From: an uncultured Lachnospiraceae bacterium
Lineage (GTDB): Bacteria; Bacillota; Clostridia; Lachnospirales; Lachnospiraceae
Direction: 5' to 3'
Length of the DNA: 53,254 bases
Assembly (NCBI GenBank): GCA_900315055.1
Contig: OMXP01000013.1
Coordinates: 1-53,254, forward strand
The translations under genes were made by a program, and so were the position numbers. Positions 25,106 through 33,907 of this stretch are shown here, piece by piece (the stretch's first letter is position 1; each line of letters opens with the position of its first letter). A model generated the notes under the pieces. That model saw only the letters and a list, made by a program, of their open reading frames with translations. It was not told where the DNA came from and did not search any database.

Positions 25106-26122
25106 TTGGAAAAACATCTCCTCACGGCGATCGTGCCGTGCTTCAACGAAGAGGAAAACGTTCCTTACTTCTATGAGGAGTTCTTGAAAAACAAACCCTT
25201 TCTCGAGGGAAGGGGCATTGACTATGAGCTGATCTATGTCGATGACGGCTCATCGGACGGGACGGCTAAGGCCGTGCGCGCGCTGGTTGCAAAGGATCAA
25301 AACGTAAGGCTCTTGTCCTTTTCCCGGAACTTCGGCAAGGAGGCCGCGATGTACGCGGGCCTGCAGAACGCGAGGGGAGACTATGTCTCCATCATGGACG
25401 CAGATCTCCAGGATCCGCCAAGCCTGTTGCCTGAGATGTTCGGATATCTCGACGAGGGGTACGATCAGGTGGCAACCCGGCGCGTGAACAGGACCGGCGA
25501 GCCGCCGGTTCGCTCCTTTTTTGCGCGCCGCTTTTACCACCTCATCAACCGGTATTCGAAGACGGAGATCGTCGACGGATCGAGGGATTTTCGCCTGATG
25601 ACGCGGCCGGTGGTGGACGCCATCCTCGAGGTCAGCGAGTACAACCGCTTCTCGAAGGGCATCTTTTCCTGGGTCGGGTTCAGGACGAAGTGGATTGCCT
25701 ACGAGAACATCGAGCGCACCCACGGGAAGACGAAGTGGAGCTTCTGGTCGCTGTTCGGCTATGCGATCGACGGGATCGTCGCCTACTCGACGGTGCCGCT
25801 TACGATCTCGGCGTTCATGGGGATCCTTCTGTGCTTTATCGCGATCCTGATGATCATCTTCATCATCATCCGGAAGCTTGCCTTCGGGGATCCGACACCG
25901 GGGTGGCCTTCCATGGTCTGCATCATTCTTCTGGTCTCCGGCCTGCAGCTGCTCTCCATCGGCATCATCGGGGAGTACCTCTCGAAGACCTACCTGGAAG
26001 TCAAGAACCGCCCGATCTACATCGTAAAGGAAGATACCGCGGCCGATGAGAAGACCCCGAGGGTCGGCATCCCGGGCGGGGCTCCGGACAGGAAAAACAC
26101 GAAACAAACGTATGGGAAATAA
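25106..26122 (+). CDS. GT2 glycosyltransferase, GtrB/polyprenyl-phosphate sugar transferase-like (TTG start)
   Basis: A 338-residue glycosyltransferase of family 2, of the group that transfers a sugar from a nucleotide donor to polyprenyl phosphate. The GT-A domain has TAIVPCFNEEENVPYF, DDGSSDGTAKAVRAL, SFSRNFGKEAAMYAGLQNARGDYVSIMDADLQDPP (D-x-D region) and VDGSRDFRLM. Two membrane helices at ~230-260 and ~270-300 anchor it. The start codon is TTG with AAAGGAG six bases upstream; no ATG is suitably placed. First gene of the EPS cluster; its 3' end overlaps the next gene by 11 bases if the longer start is used. The product may provide a lipid-linked sugar for a side branch. Confidence 0.9.
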   Translation: MEKHLLTAIVPCFNEEENVPYFYEEFLKNKPFLEGRGIDYELIYVDDGSSDGTAKAVRALVAKDQNVRLLSFSRNFGKEAAMYAGLQNARGDYVSIMDADLQDPPSLLPEMFGYLDEGYDQVATRRVNRTGEPPVRSFFARRFYHLINRYSKTEIVDGSRDFRLMTRPVVDAILEVSEYNRFSKGIFSWVGFRTKWIAYENIERTHGKTKWSFWSLFGYAIDGIVAYSTVPLTISAFMGILLCFIAILMIIFIIIRKLAFGDPTPGWPSMVCIILLVSGLQLLSIGIIGEYLSKTYLEVKNRPIYIVKEDTAADEKTPRVGIPGGAPDRKNTKQTYGK

Positions 26123-27515
26123 GAAATCGAGCTCAATCAGGAAAGTTTTCGCGATGAACCTCCCGTTTCTCGGGAGTCTTCTGCAGGTGGCGGTGTACGC
26201 GTGGCTGTGGTTTGTGTACTACTACCCGCTGGTCCGCCTGAAGCTCAAGTTTTATGTGAAGGGCCACATCCTGGTCCTTGCGATCTACTTCGTGCTGCTG
26301 ATGTTCTTCATGACGACCTACGGGGGCTTCCGCGCAGGCTACATGAAAAAGCTGGACGTGTGCCTCTCGCAGGTGTTCTCGCTCCTTGCCGTCAACGTGA
26401 TCTCCTACTTCCAGGACTCGCTCCTTCGGAACTGGACGCTGCCGGCCCTGCCGATGCTTGCCTGCACGGGGGTGCAGATCCTCATCGCGATCCTGTGGGT
26501 CAATCTCTCGGACAGGGTCTACAAGAAGGTCTTCCCGCCGATCCCGCTGCTTCTGATTCACGGAGAGCGGCCGGTGGATGAGATCATCGGAAAGTTCAAA
26601 TCCCGGCCGGACAAGTACCGGATTGAGGGAAAGGTCAGCGCTGACATCGGGCTTCCGGCCCTGAAGGATAGGATCCTGAAGGACCACATGGCGGTGGTTC
26701 TCTGGGATATCCCGGTGGATGTGAGAAACGAGCTGTTAAAGTTCTGCTATGAACAGGGAATCCGCACCTACATGATGCCGAAGATTCCGGACGTTCTCGT
26801 CAAGGGCTCGACCCAGCTCCACCTGTTCGATACGCCGATCTACATGACGCGGGAGTATGCCCTGACCGTCAACCAGCGCTTCTGGAAGCGGCTCTTTGAC
26901 ATCGCGCTCTCACTCTTTCTCCTGATCCTGCTCTCGCCCCTGTTTCTCATCACGGCGATTCTCGTGAAGTCGGACGGGGGACCGGTGTTCTACAAGCAGG
27001 TCCGCTGCACGATCCACCAGAGAGAATTCAGGATCATCAAGTTCCGGTCGATGAAGGTCGATGCGGAGAAGGACGGCGTTGCCCGTCTTGCCGCGGAGAA
27101 TGACGACAGGATCACGAAGGTCGGGCACTTCATCCGCAAGGTCCGCCTCGATGAGCTCCCTCAGCTCATCAATATCTTAAAGGGCGACATGTCGTTTATC
27201 GGTCCCCGCCCGGAGCGGCCCGAGATCATCGCGCAGTACCTTGAGACCATGCCCGAATTTGCCTACCGCATGAAGGTGAAGGCGGGCCTTGCGGGCTATG
27301 CGCAGGTCTACGGCAAGTACAACACGACGCCCTATGACAAGTTAAAGCTCGACCTCACCTACATCCAGAACTACTCCATCTGGCTCGACTTGAAGCTCTG
27401 CCTTCTGACCCTCAAGATCCTGTTCCAGCCGGATTCCACCGAGGGCGTTGACCAGGGCCAGGTGACGGCCCTGAAAGAGGAGGACAGCAGCAATGACCAC
27501 TCCGCACGCGGATGA
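26112..27515 (+). CDS. Initiating polyprenyl-phosphate sugar phosphotransferase of EPS synthesis
   Basis: A 467-residue membrane protein that starts repeat-unit assembly by moving a sugar phosphate from a nucleotide sugar to undecaprenyl phosphate. The N-terminal ~110 residues contain four membrane helices, followed by a CoA-binding-like domain. From ~280 comes the catalytic bacterial sugar transferase: KRLFDIALSLFLLILLSPLF, GGPVFYKQVRCTIHQREFRIIKFRSMKVDAE, IRKVRLDELPQLINILKGDMSFIGPRPERPE (with the DELPQ-N and PRPE signatures) and VKAGLAGYAQVYGKYNT. An in-frame ATG at 26154 preceded by CAGGAAAG is an alternative start. The 3' end overlaps the next gene by 23 bases. Confidence 0.94.
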   Translation: MGNKKSSSIRKVFAMNLPFLGSLLQVAVYAWLWFVYYYPLVRLKLKFYVKGHILVLAIYFVLLMFFMTTYGGFRAGYMKKLDVCLSQVFSLLAVNVISYFQDSLLRNWTLPALPMLACTGVQILIAILWVNLSDRVYKKVFPPIPLLLIHGERPVDEIIGKFKSRPDKYRIEGKVSADIGLPALKDRILKDHMAVVLWDIPVDVRNELLKFCYEQGIRTYMMPKIPDVLVKGSTQLHLFDTPIYMTREYALTVNQRFWKRLFDIALSLFLLILLSPLFLITAILVKSDGGPVFYKQVRCTIHQREFRIIKFRSMKVDAEKDGVARLAAENDDRITKVGHFIRKVRLDELPQLINILKGDMSFIGPRPERPEIIAQYLETMPEFAYRMKVKAGLAGYAQVYGKYNTTPYDKLKLDLTYIQNYSIWLDLKLCLLTLKILFQPDSTEGVDQGQVTALKEEDSSNDHSARG

Positions 27516-28557
27516 AACCCTGAACCGAAGGAGCACGTACCTTCGGGTCCGGAAGCATCTGATTCTTGTCCCGGTGTCGATGATTGCCTGCGCCCTGCTC
27601 TTTGCCGCGATCTACACGCTGGTTGTCGTCTCGGTAAAAAATCAGAGACAGTACGAACAGACCCAGACCCTCTACATCGACTTTGCGGTGAATAAGAAGA
27701 CACAGGAGGCCTACGACTACTACAATGCCGCGACCTGGAAGCAGCTGCTCTTTGCAGAGCCTCTGATGCAAAAGATCATGGAGGACGGACTCCCGTCTGA
27801 CATGACGCTTCAGGAGGCCGAGGACGCCGTTTCCACCGACCTCATGAGCGATATCCGGGTACTGACCTTTACGGTGACCTGCCCCTCGAAAGAGGACGCA
27901 CAGGCCCTCACCGATACCATCACGAAGGCGGTGCTCTCCTTCGGGGAGAGTGCGAAGGAATTTGACCAGATCTCGTTCCTCTCGGAGACGGAACCGGCGC
28001 TTGTTGTCGTCTCGGACCGCACCTGGAACGCCGTGTACCTTGGACTGTTCCTGGGACTTGTGTTCTCGGTACTCGTCCTCTGGCTTTCCTGTGTGCTGGA
28101 CGATGCCTTCTACACGCCGGAGGACGTGGTCCTTCGCCTTGGCATCCCCTGCGCGGGGGTTGTCGGGAAGGATCTTCCGGCGTTTCTTGTGGACGAGAGG
28201 AAGCGAAATCTTGCCTTCCTTGCAGGAGAACACAGGTCTGTCATGCTCCTCTCCCCTAAGGGAGAGCAGGACGCGAAGGAGAAGGCGGCGCTTCTTCAGG
28301 ACGCTGTTTCCTGCGCAGTTTCTGCAAAGTCCGCGGCCGAGTATGAGGTGCAGGCGGGGACCGGCGCCGTGCACCATGCCCCCGACAGGGAAGTTCTCCT
28401 TCTTCTCGTGTATGCGGGAGAGGGGAGAGGGACGAGACTGTCCCATTACATCGAACAGATGAAGATCTGCCATGCCGTGCCGGATGGGATCATCCTTGCA
28501 GGAGCGGACGGCAGGTTTCTGTCACAGTATTATCAGGAAGAGAAGACCAAAGGATGA
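27493..28557 (+). CDS. Polysaccharide chain-length (Wzz/CpsC-like) protein with degenerate kinase-like tail
   Basis: A 354-residue membrane protein. A first membrane helix (~residues 24-47) and a second (~177-200) flank an extracellular ~130-residue domain, the layout of polysaccharide co-polymerases that set chain length. The cytosolic part (~205-354) resembles a BY-kinase (CpsD) domain in outline: RSVMLLSPKGEQDAKEKAALLQDAV where a Walker A loop would be expected, then EVLLLLVYAGEGRGTRLSHYIEQMKIC and GIILAGADGRFLSQYY. The Walker A and B residues are missing, so it is probably not a kinase. The start overlaps the sugar-transferase gene by 23 bases, and the end overlaps the next ATG by four. 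Confidence 0.75.
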   Translation: MTTPHADETLNRRSTYLRVRKHLILVPVSMIACALLFAAIYTLVVVSVKNQRQYEQTQTLYIDFAVNKKTQEAYDYYNAATWKQLLFAEPLMQKIMEDGLPSDMTLQEAEDAVSTDLMSDIRVLTFTVTCPSKEDAQALTDTITKAVLSFGESAKEFDQISFLSETEPALVVVSDRTWNAVYLGLFLGLVFSVLVLWLSCVLDDAFYTPEDVVLRLGIPCAGVVGKDLPAFLVDERKRNLAFLAGEHRSVMLLSPKGEQDAKEKAALLQDAVSCAVSAKSAAEYEVQAGTGAVHHAPDREVLLLLVYAGEGRGTRLSHYIEQMKICHAVPDGIILAGADGRFLSQYYQEEKTKG

Positions 28558-29372
28558 CGCTGGAAGTACTCGTTGCCGCCGTGCAGGAAAACGAAATCAT
28601 GCTGGCGGAGCATATGAATATCTCGACGGATGCCATCATCTGCAACCAGTGCCAGGAAAACTCCAGCCGCGAGTTCACCAGGAAGAGGCATTCCATCCGC
28701 TGCTATGCCTTTGACGACCGCGGGGTCGGAAGAAACCGGAACAACGCGCTGCTTCGGGCAAGGGCGGACATCGTGCTCTTTTCCGATGAGGACATCGTCT
28801 ACTGCGATGACTACGGGGAGAGGGTCCTCGAAGCCTTTGAAGAGCACCCGGAGGCGGACGTTCTGATGTTCAACGTGACCGCCGTGGAGGAGAGACGGAC
28901 CTACGAGAACACGAGGGTAAAGCGCGTCTCCTGGTACAACTACGGGCGCTATCCCACCTATGCGATGGCCTGCAGGCTTGCATCGATCAGGCGTGCGAAC
29001 ATCTGGTTCTCCCTGCTCTTTGGCGGCGGGGCGCCCTACTCCAACGGGGAGGACTCCCTGTTTCTCCACGACTGCCTGAAGAAGGGACTGAAGATCCTCG
29101 GCGTTCCCACGGTGATCGGCCACGAGAAGGCAAGGGCGGACAATGCGTCCACCTGGTTTCACGGCTACAACGAGAAGTTCTTCTACGACCGCGGCGTTCT
29201 CTACCACTACCTGTACGGGGCGATGGAAAAGCCCTTTGCCCTTCGCTTTCTTCTGACGAAGAAAAAGACGCTCTGCCAGAGCGTACCGTTCAAAAAGGCC
29301 TACGCTCTCATGGTACAGGGGATGAAGGATATCCGGGAGGGGAGACGAAGCCCCTATGTGAAGGAGACGTGA
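28554..29372 (+). CDS. GT2-like glycosyltransferase of the EPS locus
   Basis: A 272-residue protein with a GT-A-like glycosyltransferase fold: LEVLVAAVQENE at the start, IICNQCQENSSRE, an R-N-R-N-x-A-L segment (VGRNRNNALLRARADIVLFSDEDIVYCDDY) where SDEDI takes the place of the D-x-D metal motif, and PYSNGEDSLFLHDCLKKGLKI with the likely catalytic acid. The N-terminus is unusually short before the nucleotide site. The donor and acceptor sugars cannot be assigned. Start and stop both overlap neighbouring genes (ATGA upstream; TGATG downstream), so it is firmly part of the EPS operon. Confidence 0.8.
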   Translation: MTLEVLVAAVQENEIMLAEHMNISTDAIICNQCQENSSREFTRKRHSIRCYAFDDRGVGRNRNNALLRARADIVLFSDEDIVYCDDYGERVLEAFEEHPEADVLMFNVTAVEERRTYENTRVKRVSWYNYGRYPTYAMACRLASIRRANIWFSLLFGGGAPYSNGEDSLFLHDCLKKGLKILGVPTVIGHEKARADNASTWFHGYNEKFFYDRGVLYHYLYGAMEKPFALRFLLTKKKTLCQSVPFKKAYALMVQGMKDIREGRRSPYVKET

Positions 29373-30496
29373 TGGGACTCTACATCGGAATCGCCATCGT
29401 CTCCTGTGCCCTGGCCTTCGGAAGTGAGAAAACAAAGAGTACCGTTTCGGGGAGCCGGGGGAAGGCGGCATCGCGTCTTTTCATGGCGCTGCTGTACCTG
29501 GTTCTCTTCGTTCCGGCAGCCCTCCGGCAGGCAACGGGCAACGATTACCTTCGCTATGTCTCGTTCTTCCACCTTGCCTCGGTCGATGCCTACGTGCCGA
29601 CGGAGCCCGGGTTCAACGCACTGGCAAAGCTTGTGTATCACCTGGCCGGGTACGAGAACTACCTGCTGCTCTTTGCGATCTATGCCGGGGCGACGATTGC
29701 GCTGTTTCTTCTTTCGATCCACCTGCTCTCGGACTCGTTTGCGTTCTCGTTCTTCCTGTTCATGGCCTTCGGGCTGTACTTTCAGTGCTACAACACGGTA
29801 CGGTATTACCTTGCGCTCTCGATGGCCCTCGTTGCCCTGTACTTCTTTCTGCAGCGGGAGTACCTCCCCTTTCTGGCGCTGGTGCTGTCTGCCGCCCTGT
29901 TCCACAAGTCGGTGCTCGTGGTGCTGGTTCTCTATCCCCTGTGCCGCATCCCCTGGAAGATGGGACAGAGGATCGTGTTCACAGGACTTGGAGCGGTTTT
30001 CTTTGCGACAAGATCCTTCTGGCTGAAGCTTGCGGTAAAGCTCTATCCCTCCTATGAGGGGTCCGCAATCCTTGCCGCCGGCGGGAGCATCACCTGGTCC
30101 GGGATCCTTCGCTGCGCGGCGTGCCTCATTCTTCTGTTCCTGTGCCTTCGGATTTCCGGGCACCGGGCGGACGATCTTGCCGGACCGCACCGGTTTTACG
30201 CGAATGCCGCGTTCCTTTCGCTCTGGATCTACGTGTTTGCAAGCTTTATCCCGGAGCTCTCGAGGATCTGCTACTACCTCACGGCAACGCAGATCTTCCT
30301 CGTCCCGAAGACCCTGGAACTTGTCCCGAAGGAGGAGAAGAACCTGAAGACAGGTCTGACCTTCCTTGTGATCGCTGCCGCCGTGCTGTACTTTGCGGCA
30401 TTCCTCCTTCGCGCCGATGATCCGACGGTACGGATTCTTCCGTACTCGTCGTTCCTGTTTTCCGATCTGCCGGCCTATACGCCGCCGGATCAGTGA
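29372..30496 (+). CDS. EpsG-like polysaccharide polymerase
   Basis: A 374-residue integral membrane protein with about ten helices. The family segment ALRQATGNDYLRYVSFFH (R-x-x-x-G-x-D-Y) lies near residues 50-67, followed by EPGFNALAKLVYHLAGYENYLLLF and FNT/YNTVRYYLALSMALVALYFFL, which match the EpsG group that polymerises repeat units outside the membrane. The preferred ATG at 29372 overlaps the previous stop by one base and has AAGGAG upstream; a GTG one codon earlier is possible. It supplies the polymerase step of the locus. Confidence 0.87.
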   Translation: MGLYIGIAIVSCALAFGSEKTKSTVSGSRGKAASRLFMALLYLVLFVPAALRQATGNDYLRYVSFFHLASVDAYVPTEPGFNALAKLVYHLAGYENYLLLFAIYAGATIALFLLSIHLLSDSFAFSFFLFMAFGLYFQCYNTVRYYLALSMALVALYFFLQREYLPFLALVLSAALFHKSVLVVLVLYPLCRIPWKMGQRIVFTGLGAVFFATRSFWLKLAVKLYPSYEGSAILAAGGSITWSGILRCAACLILLFLCLRISGHRADDLAGPHRFYANAAFLSLWIYVFASFIPELSRICYYLTATQIFLVPKTLELVPKEEKNLKTGLTFLVIAAAVLYFAAFLLRADDPTVRILPYSSFLFSDLPAYTPPDQ

Positions 30497-30517
30497 GAAA
30501 GAATTGTAGTATCTGCC

Positions 30518-31330
30518 ATGCACACACCGTTCTTCTCGGTCATTGTGGTCTGCCGCAATGCCGGCGAAAAACTGCATCAGACGGTTTCCTCCGTCCTCTC
30601 CCAGACCGAAGGGGATTTCGAGATCCTCGTAAAGGACGCGGGATCGACGGACAAAAGCCTTGAAAAACTCCCCGAAGACCCCAGAATCCGCGTCACGGTT
30701 TCGAAGGATCAGGGAATCTACGACGGCATGAACATCGCCGCAGGCATTGCCACGGGGAGAATCCTGTACTTTTTGAACTGCGGGGATCTTCTGCATGATG
30801 AAACCGTCCTCTCAAAGGTCCGCGCGGCCGTGGAGGCGGATTCTCTTCCGGGGAGCGCGATCTACTACGGGGACATCATCGAGGAGACAACGGGGCAGAG
30901 GGTCGTGGCAAACCCCGTGATGAGCCACTTTGCAATGTACCGGAACATCCCGAACCACCAGGCCTGCTTCTATACGGCTGAGATCTTCAGGGACGAGCAC
31001 TTTGACCTTTCTTACAAGGTCCGGGCGGACTATGAGCACTTCCTTCGGGTCGTGATCACGAAGAACGTGCGCACCGTGCCCATGGGGTTTGTCGTTGCGG
31101 ACTACGAGGGCGGCGGCTACTCGGAGTCGGAGGAGGGACGAAGGCGCTCTGCTGAAGAACATAAGGAGATCACAGGGAAGTACTTTACGCTCCGGGAGCG
31201 GTTCTGCTTTAAGGCATATCTGATCCTTACCCTGCAGCCTTTGCGGGAAAAGCTTGCCCACGGAAAGCACACGGCAGCCCTCTACGACAGGGTGCGGAAT
31301 GGCCTTCTTCAAAGAGGAGGCAGGGCATGA
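30518..31330 (+). CDS. GT2 glycosyltransferase (WcaE-like)
   Basis: A 270-residue family 2 glycosyltransferase. The GT-A core shows FFSVIVVCRNAGEKLHQTVSSVLSQTEGDFEILVKDAGSTDKS, then SKDQGIYDGMNIAAGIATGRILYFLNCGDLLHDETV, where N-C-G-D replaces the usual D-x-D and matches the SDQGIYDAMNKG / NSGD pattern of WcaE-like enzymes. The C-terminal half has NHQACFYTAEIF and a DYEHFLRVV acid motif. No strong ribosome site is visible. It sits 21 bases after the polymerase gene and overlaps the next gene by four. Confidence 0.9.
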   Translation: MHTPFFSVIVVCRNAGEKLHQTVSSVLSQTEGDFEILVKDAGSTDKSLEKLPEDPRIRVTVSKDQGIYDGMNIAAGIATGRILYFLNCGDLLHDETVLSKVRAAVEADSLPGSAIYYGDIIEETTGQRVVANPVMSHFAMYRNIPNHQACFYTAEIFRDEHFDLSYKVRADYEHFLRVVITKNVRTVPMGFVVADYEGGGYSESEEGRRRSAEEHKEITGKYFTLRERFCFKAYLILTLQPLREKLAHGKHTAALYDRVRNGLLQRGGRA

Positions 31331-32685
31331 GAGTTCTCTGGCTTTGCAACATCATGCTGCCTGCCTTCGCGAAGATGGTCGGGGAGCCCTATACGAACCG
31401 CGAGGGGTGGCTCACCGGTTCCTTCGAGCGGCTGATCCGGGAGAAGAAGGACGGGAGTGATTCCTCGCTTCTTGTGGAGCTTGGCGTCTGCTGCCCGGTG
31501 CCCGCCCACATGGGAAACTGCCATCTTGCCATGGACGTCTCGACGGGAAGGCAGGCGGACCTTGGACAGACCAGGGGGATTGTCGAGTTCTTCGGCTTTC
31601 AGGAGGATCTCGATCACCCGGAAATCTACGACCGGGATCTCGAGGAGCGCTTCTCGAACGTGATCCGGGACTTTGAGCCGGACATCGTGCACATCTTCGG
31701 GACGGAGTTCCCCCACACGCTCGCGATGGTAAAGGCCTTTGACCACCCCGAGAGGACCCTCATCGGCCTGCAGGGCATGTGCTGTGCGATTGCGGAAGCC
31801 TACATGGCAGAGCTTCCCTACAGCGTGCAGAAGGCAAGGACCTTCCGGGACCGGGTAAAACACGATTCCCTGAAGGAGCAGCAGGAGAAGTTCCGGAAGA
31901 GGGCGCGGATCGAGGCCGAGGCGATCTCCCGCACGGCCCACGTGACCGGCAGGACCTCGTTTGACCGGAATACCACGAGTAAGATCAACCCGGACGCGCT
32001 CTACCACGTGATGAACGAGACCATGCGATCGCCGTTTTATACGGGCAGCTGGGATCCGGAGAGCGAGGGCTTCCTGCCCCGCTCGATCTTTCTCTCCCAG
32101 GGCGACTATCCCCTGAAGGGCTTTCACTTCATGCTCGAGGCGATGCCGAAGATCCTGGAAAAGTTCCCGGACACGCACCTGTACGTTGCAGGCACCAACA
32201 TCCTCGGGAAAATCGGGGGCGGACAGCTCACCGGTGCAAAGCGCTACCCGGAGGCGGTCTGGATCAGCGCCTACGGAAGATACCTCGAGCAGCTGATCCG
32301 GAAATATCACCTGCAGGGCCATGTGACGATGCTGGGGAAACTTACCGCAGGCCAGATGAAGGAGCGGTTCCTTGACAGCAACGTGTTCGTCTGCCCATCC
32401 ATCATGGAGAATTCCCCGAACTCCCTGTGCGAGGCGATGCTTCTCGGAATGCCGGTGGTTGCGGCAAAGGTCGGCGGCATCGGGGATCTTGTGGACGACG
32501 GGGAGGATGGGATCCTGTTCCCGGGCGGAAAATCGGACGAGCTTGCCGAGGGCGTGATCACCGTGTTCTGCGAGGAGGAGATGGCAGAGCTTCTCGGGAA
32601 GAATGCAAGGGCTGCCGCCCTGATCCGCCACAACCCGGATACGAACTACCGACGGCTTCTTGAAATCTACCGAAGCCTTGCCTGA
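31327..32685 (+). CDS. GT4 family glycosyltransferase
   Basis: A 452-residue GT-B glycosyltransferase. The N-terminal Rossmann domain starts RVLWLCNIMLPAFAKMVG and has DFEPDIVHIFGTEFPHTLAM. The C-terminal nucleotide-binding domain has SQGDYPLKGFHFMLEAMPKILEKFPDTHLYVAGT, HVTMLGKLTAGQMKERFLDSNVFVCPSIMENSPNSLCEAMLLGMPVVAAKVGGIGDLVDDGEDG; the E-N-S-P-N-S-x-x-E-A segment is the GT4 E-x7-E site. The start overlaps the previous gene by four bases with GGAGG upstream. Sugar specificity unknown. Confidence 0.93.
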   Translation: MRVLWLCNIMLPAFAKMVGEPYTNREGWLTGSFERLIREKKDGSDSSLLVELGVCCPVPAHMGNCHLAMDVSTGRQADLGQTRGIVEFFGFQEDLDHPEIYDRDLEERFSNVIRDFEPDIVHIFGTEFPHTLAMVKAFDHPERTLIGLQGMCCAIAEAYMAELPYSVQKARTFRDRVKHDSLKEQQEKFRKRARIEAEAISRTAHVTGRTSFDRNTTSKINPDALYHVMNETMRSPFYTGSWDPESEGFLPRSIFLSQGDYPLKGFHFMLEAMPKILEKFPDTHLYVAGTNILGKIGGGQLTGAKRYPEAVWISAYGRYLEQLIRKYHLQGHVTMLGKLTAGQMKERFLDSNVFVCPSIMENSPNSLCEAMLLGMPVVAAKVGGIGDLVDDGEDGILFPGGKSDELAEGVITVFCEEEMAELLGKNARAAALIRHNPDTNYRRLLEIYRSLA

Positions 32686-32703
32686 AGGAGCCTTTGGGGG
32701 AAT

Positions 32704-33906
32704 ATGAACGTTACATTTGTCTCCAACTACATCAATCACCACCAGATCCCGTTCTGCGAGGCCATGGTGAAGAGCCTCGGTGAGGGGAACTTCACGTTTC
32801 TGCAGACGATGCGCATGGAAAAGGAGCGCCTCGACATGGGCTGGGAGGATCTCTCCGAAGATCTCCCCTATGTCGTCCGCTACCACGACGATACAAAGAA
32901 AGCAGAGCAGCTGCTGATTTCTTCCGATGTGGTGCTCTACGGCTGGGCTCCGACGGTGGAGAAGATCATCGAGGAGAGGGTGCGCTGCGGGTACCTCACG
33001 TTCTGCGTCTCGGAGCGGCTCTACAAGGACGGACAGTGGAAAGCTCTGTCCCCGAAGGGACAGATCGCAAAAAGACGCGCCTACACAAGGTTCAGGGAAA
33101 GCCCCTACTACCTGCTCTCTGCGGGCGCGTACGTCGCAAGCGACTTTTCCCTCGTCGGCGCCTTCCCGGGAAAGAAGCTCTGCTGGGGGTACTTTCCGCC
33201 GCTCTATACCTACGGGCAGACACAGCTCTCCGAGATCAAGCAGAAGGTGCGAAAGAAGAGCGGGCGCCCGGTGACGCGGATTCTCTGGGCCGGCAGGTTC
33301 GTCGACTTCAAGCACCCGGAGACCGCCCTTCGCCTTGCGGCAGACCTCAAAAACGCGGGGGAGAAGTTCGAGCTTCACATCGCAGGGGGCGGAGAGAGGG
33401 AGGAAGAGCTGAAGAATCAGGCAGCGGCGCAGGGCCTCAACGACTGCGTCACCTTCCACGGCTTTTTGCCGCCCCAGAAGATAAGAGGGCTCATGGAGGA
33501 GTCGCAGATCTTTGTCTTTACGAGCGATGCCGGCGAGGGCTGGGGCGCCGTGGTGAACGAGGCGATGAACAGCGGCTGCGCCGTGGTCGCGGGGACCGAG
33601 GCGGGGTGCGTGCCCTGGCTTATCACCAACGGGGTGAACGGGCTTCTCTACACAAGGTGCGACTATGACCAGCTCCTCTCGCGCGTCAGGCAGCTGCTTC
33701 GCTCGGATCCTCTCTGCACAAGGCTCGGGGACATGGCGCGGCAGACGATCGAGACGATCTGGAACGCGGATACCGCGGCTGAGCGCCTCGTGTGGCTGTG
33801 CGGGTGTCTTCTCGACGGATACAGCCTGGACGAGATCGAGCTTCCGTCGAGGGGACCGATTTCCCGGGACCCGGAGATGAAACCATTCCTGAAAGTGCCG
33901 AACTGA
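32704..33906 (+). CDS. GT4 family glycosyltransferase
   Basis: A 400-residue GT-B enzyme. The N-terminal domain (NVTFVSNYINHHQIPFCEAM; DVVLYGWAPTVEKIIEER) and the C-terminal donor-site domain (RILWAGRFVDFKHPETALRLAADLK, FELHIAGGGEREEELKNQA, FHGFLPPQKIRGLMEESQIFVFTSDAGEGWGAVVNEAMNSGCAVVAGTEAG) are clear. The donor-site motif G-E-G-W-G-A-V-V-N-E-A is the GT4 pattern. A C-terminal ~25-residue tail rich in Pro and charged residues extends past the fold. It precedes the last gene by one base. Confidence 0.93.
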   Translation: MNVTFVSNYINHHQIPFCEAMVKSLGEGNFTFLQTMRMEKERLDMGWEDLSEDLPYVVRYHDDTKKAEQLLISSDVVLYGWAPTVEKIIEERVRCGYLTFCVSERLYKDGQWKALSPKGQIAKRRAYTRFRESPYYLLSAGAYVASDFSLVGAFPGKKLCWGYFPPLYTYGQTQLSEIKQKVRKKSGRPVTRILWAGRFVDFKHPETALRLAADLKNAGEKFELHIAGGGEREEELKNQAAAQGLNDCVTFHGFLPPQKIRGLMEESQIFVFTSDAGEGWGAVVNEAMNSGCAVVAGTEAGCVPWLITNGVNGLLYTRCDYDQLLSRVRQLLRSDPLCTRLGDMARQTIETIWNADTAAERLVWLCGCLLDGYSLDEIELPSRGPISRDPEMKPFLKVPN

Positions 33907-33907
33907 T

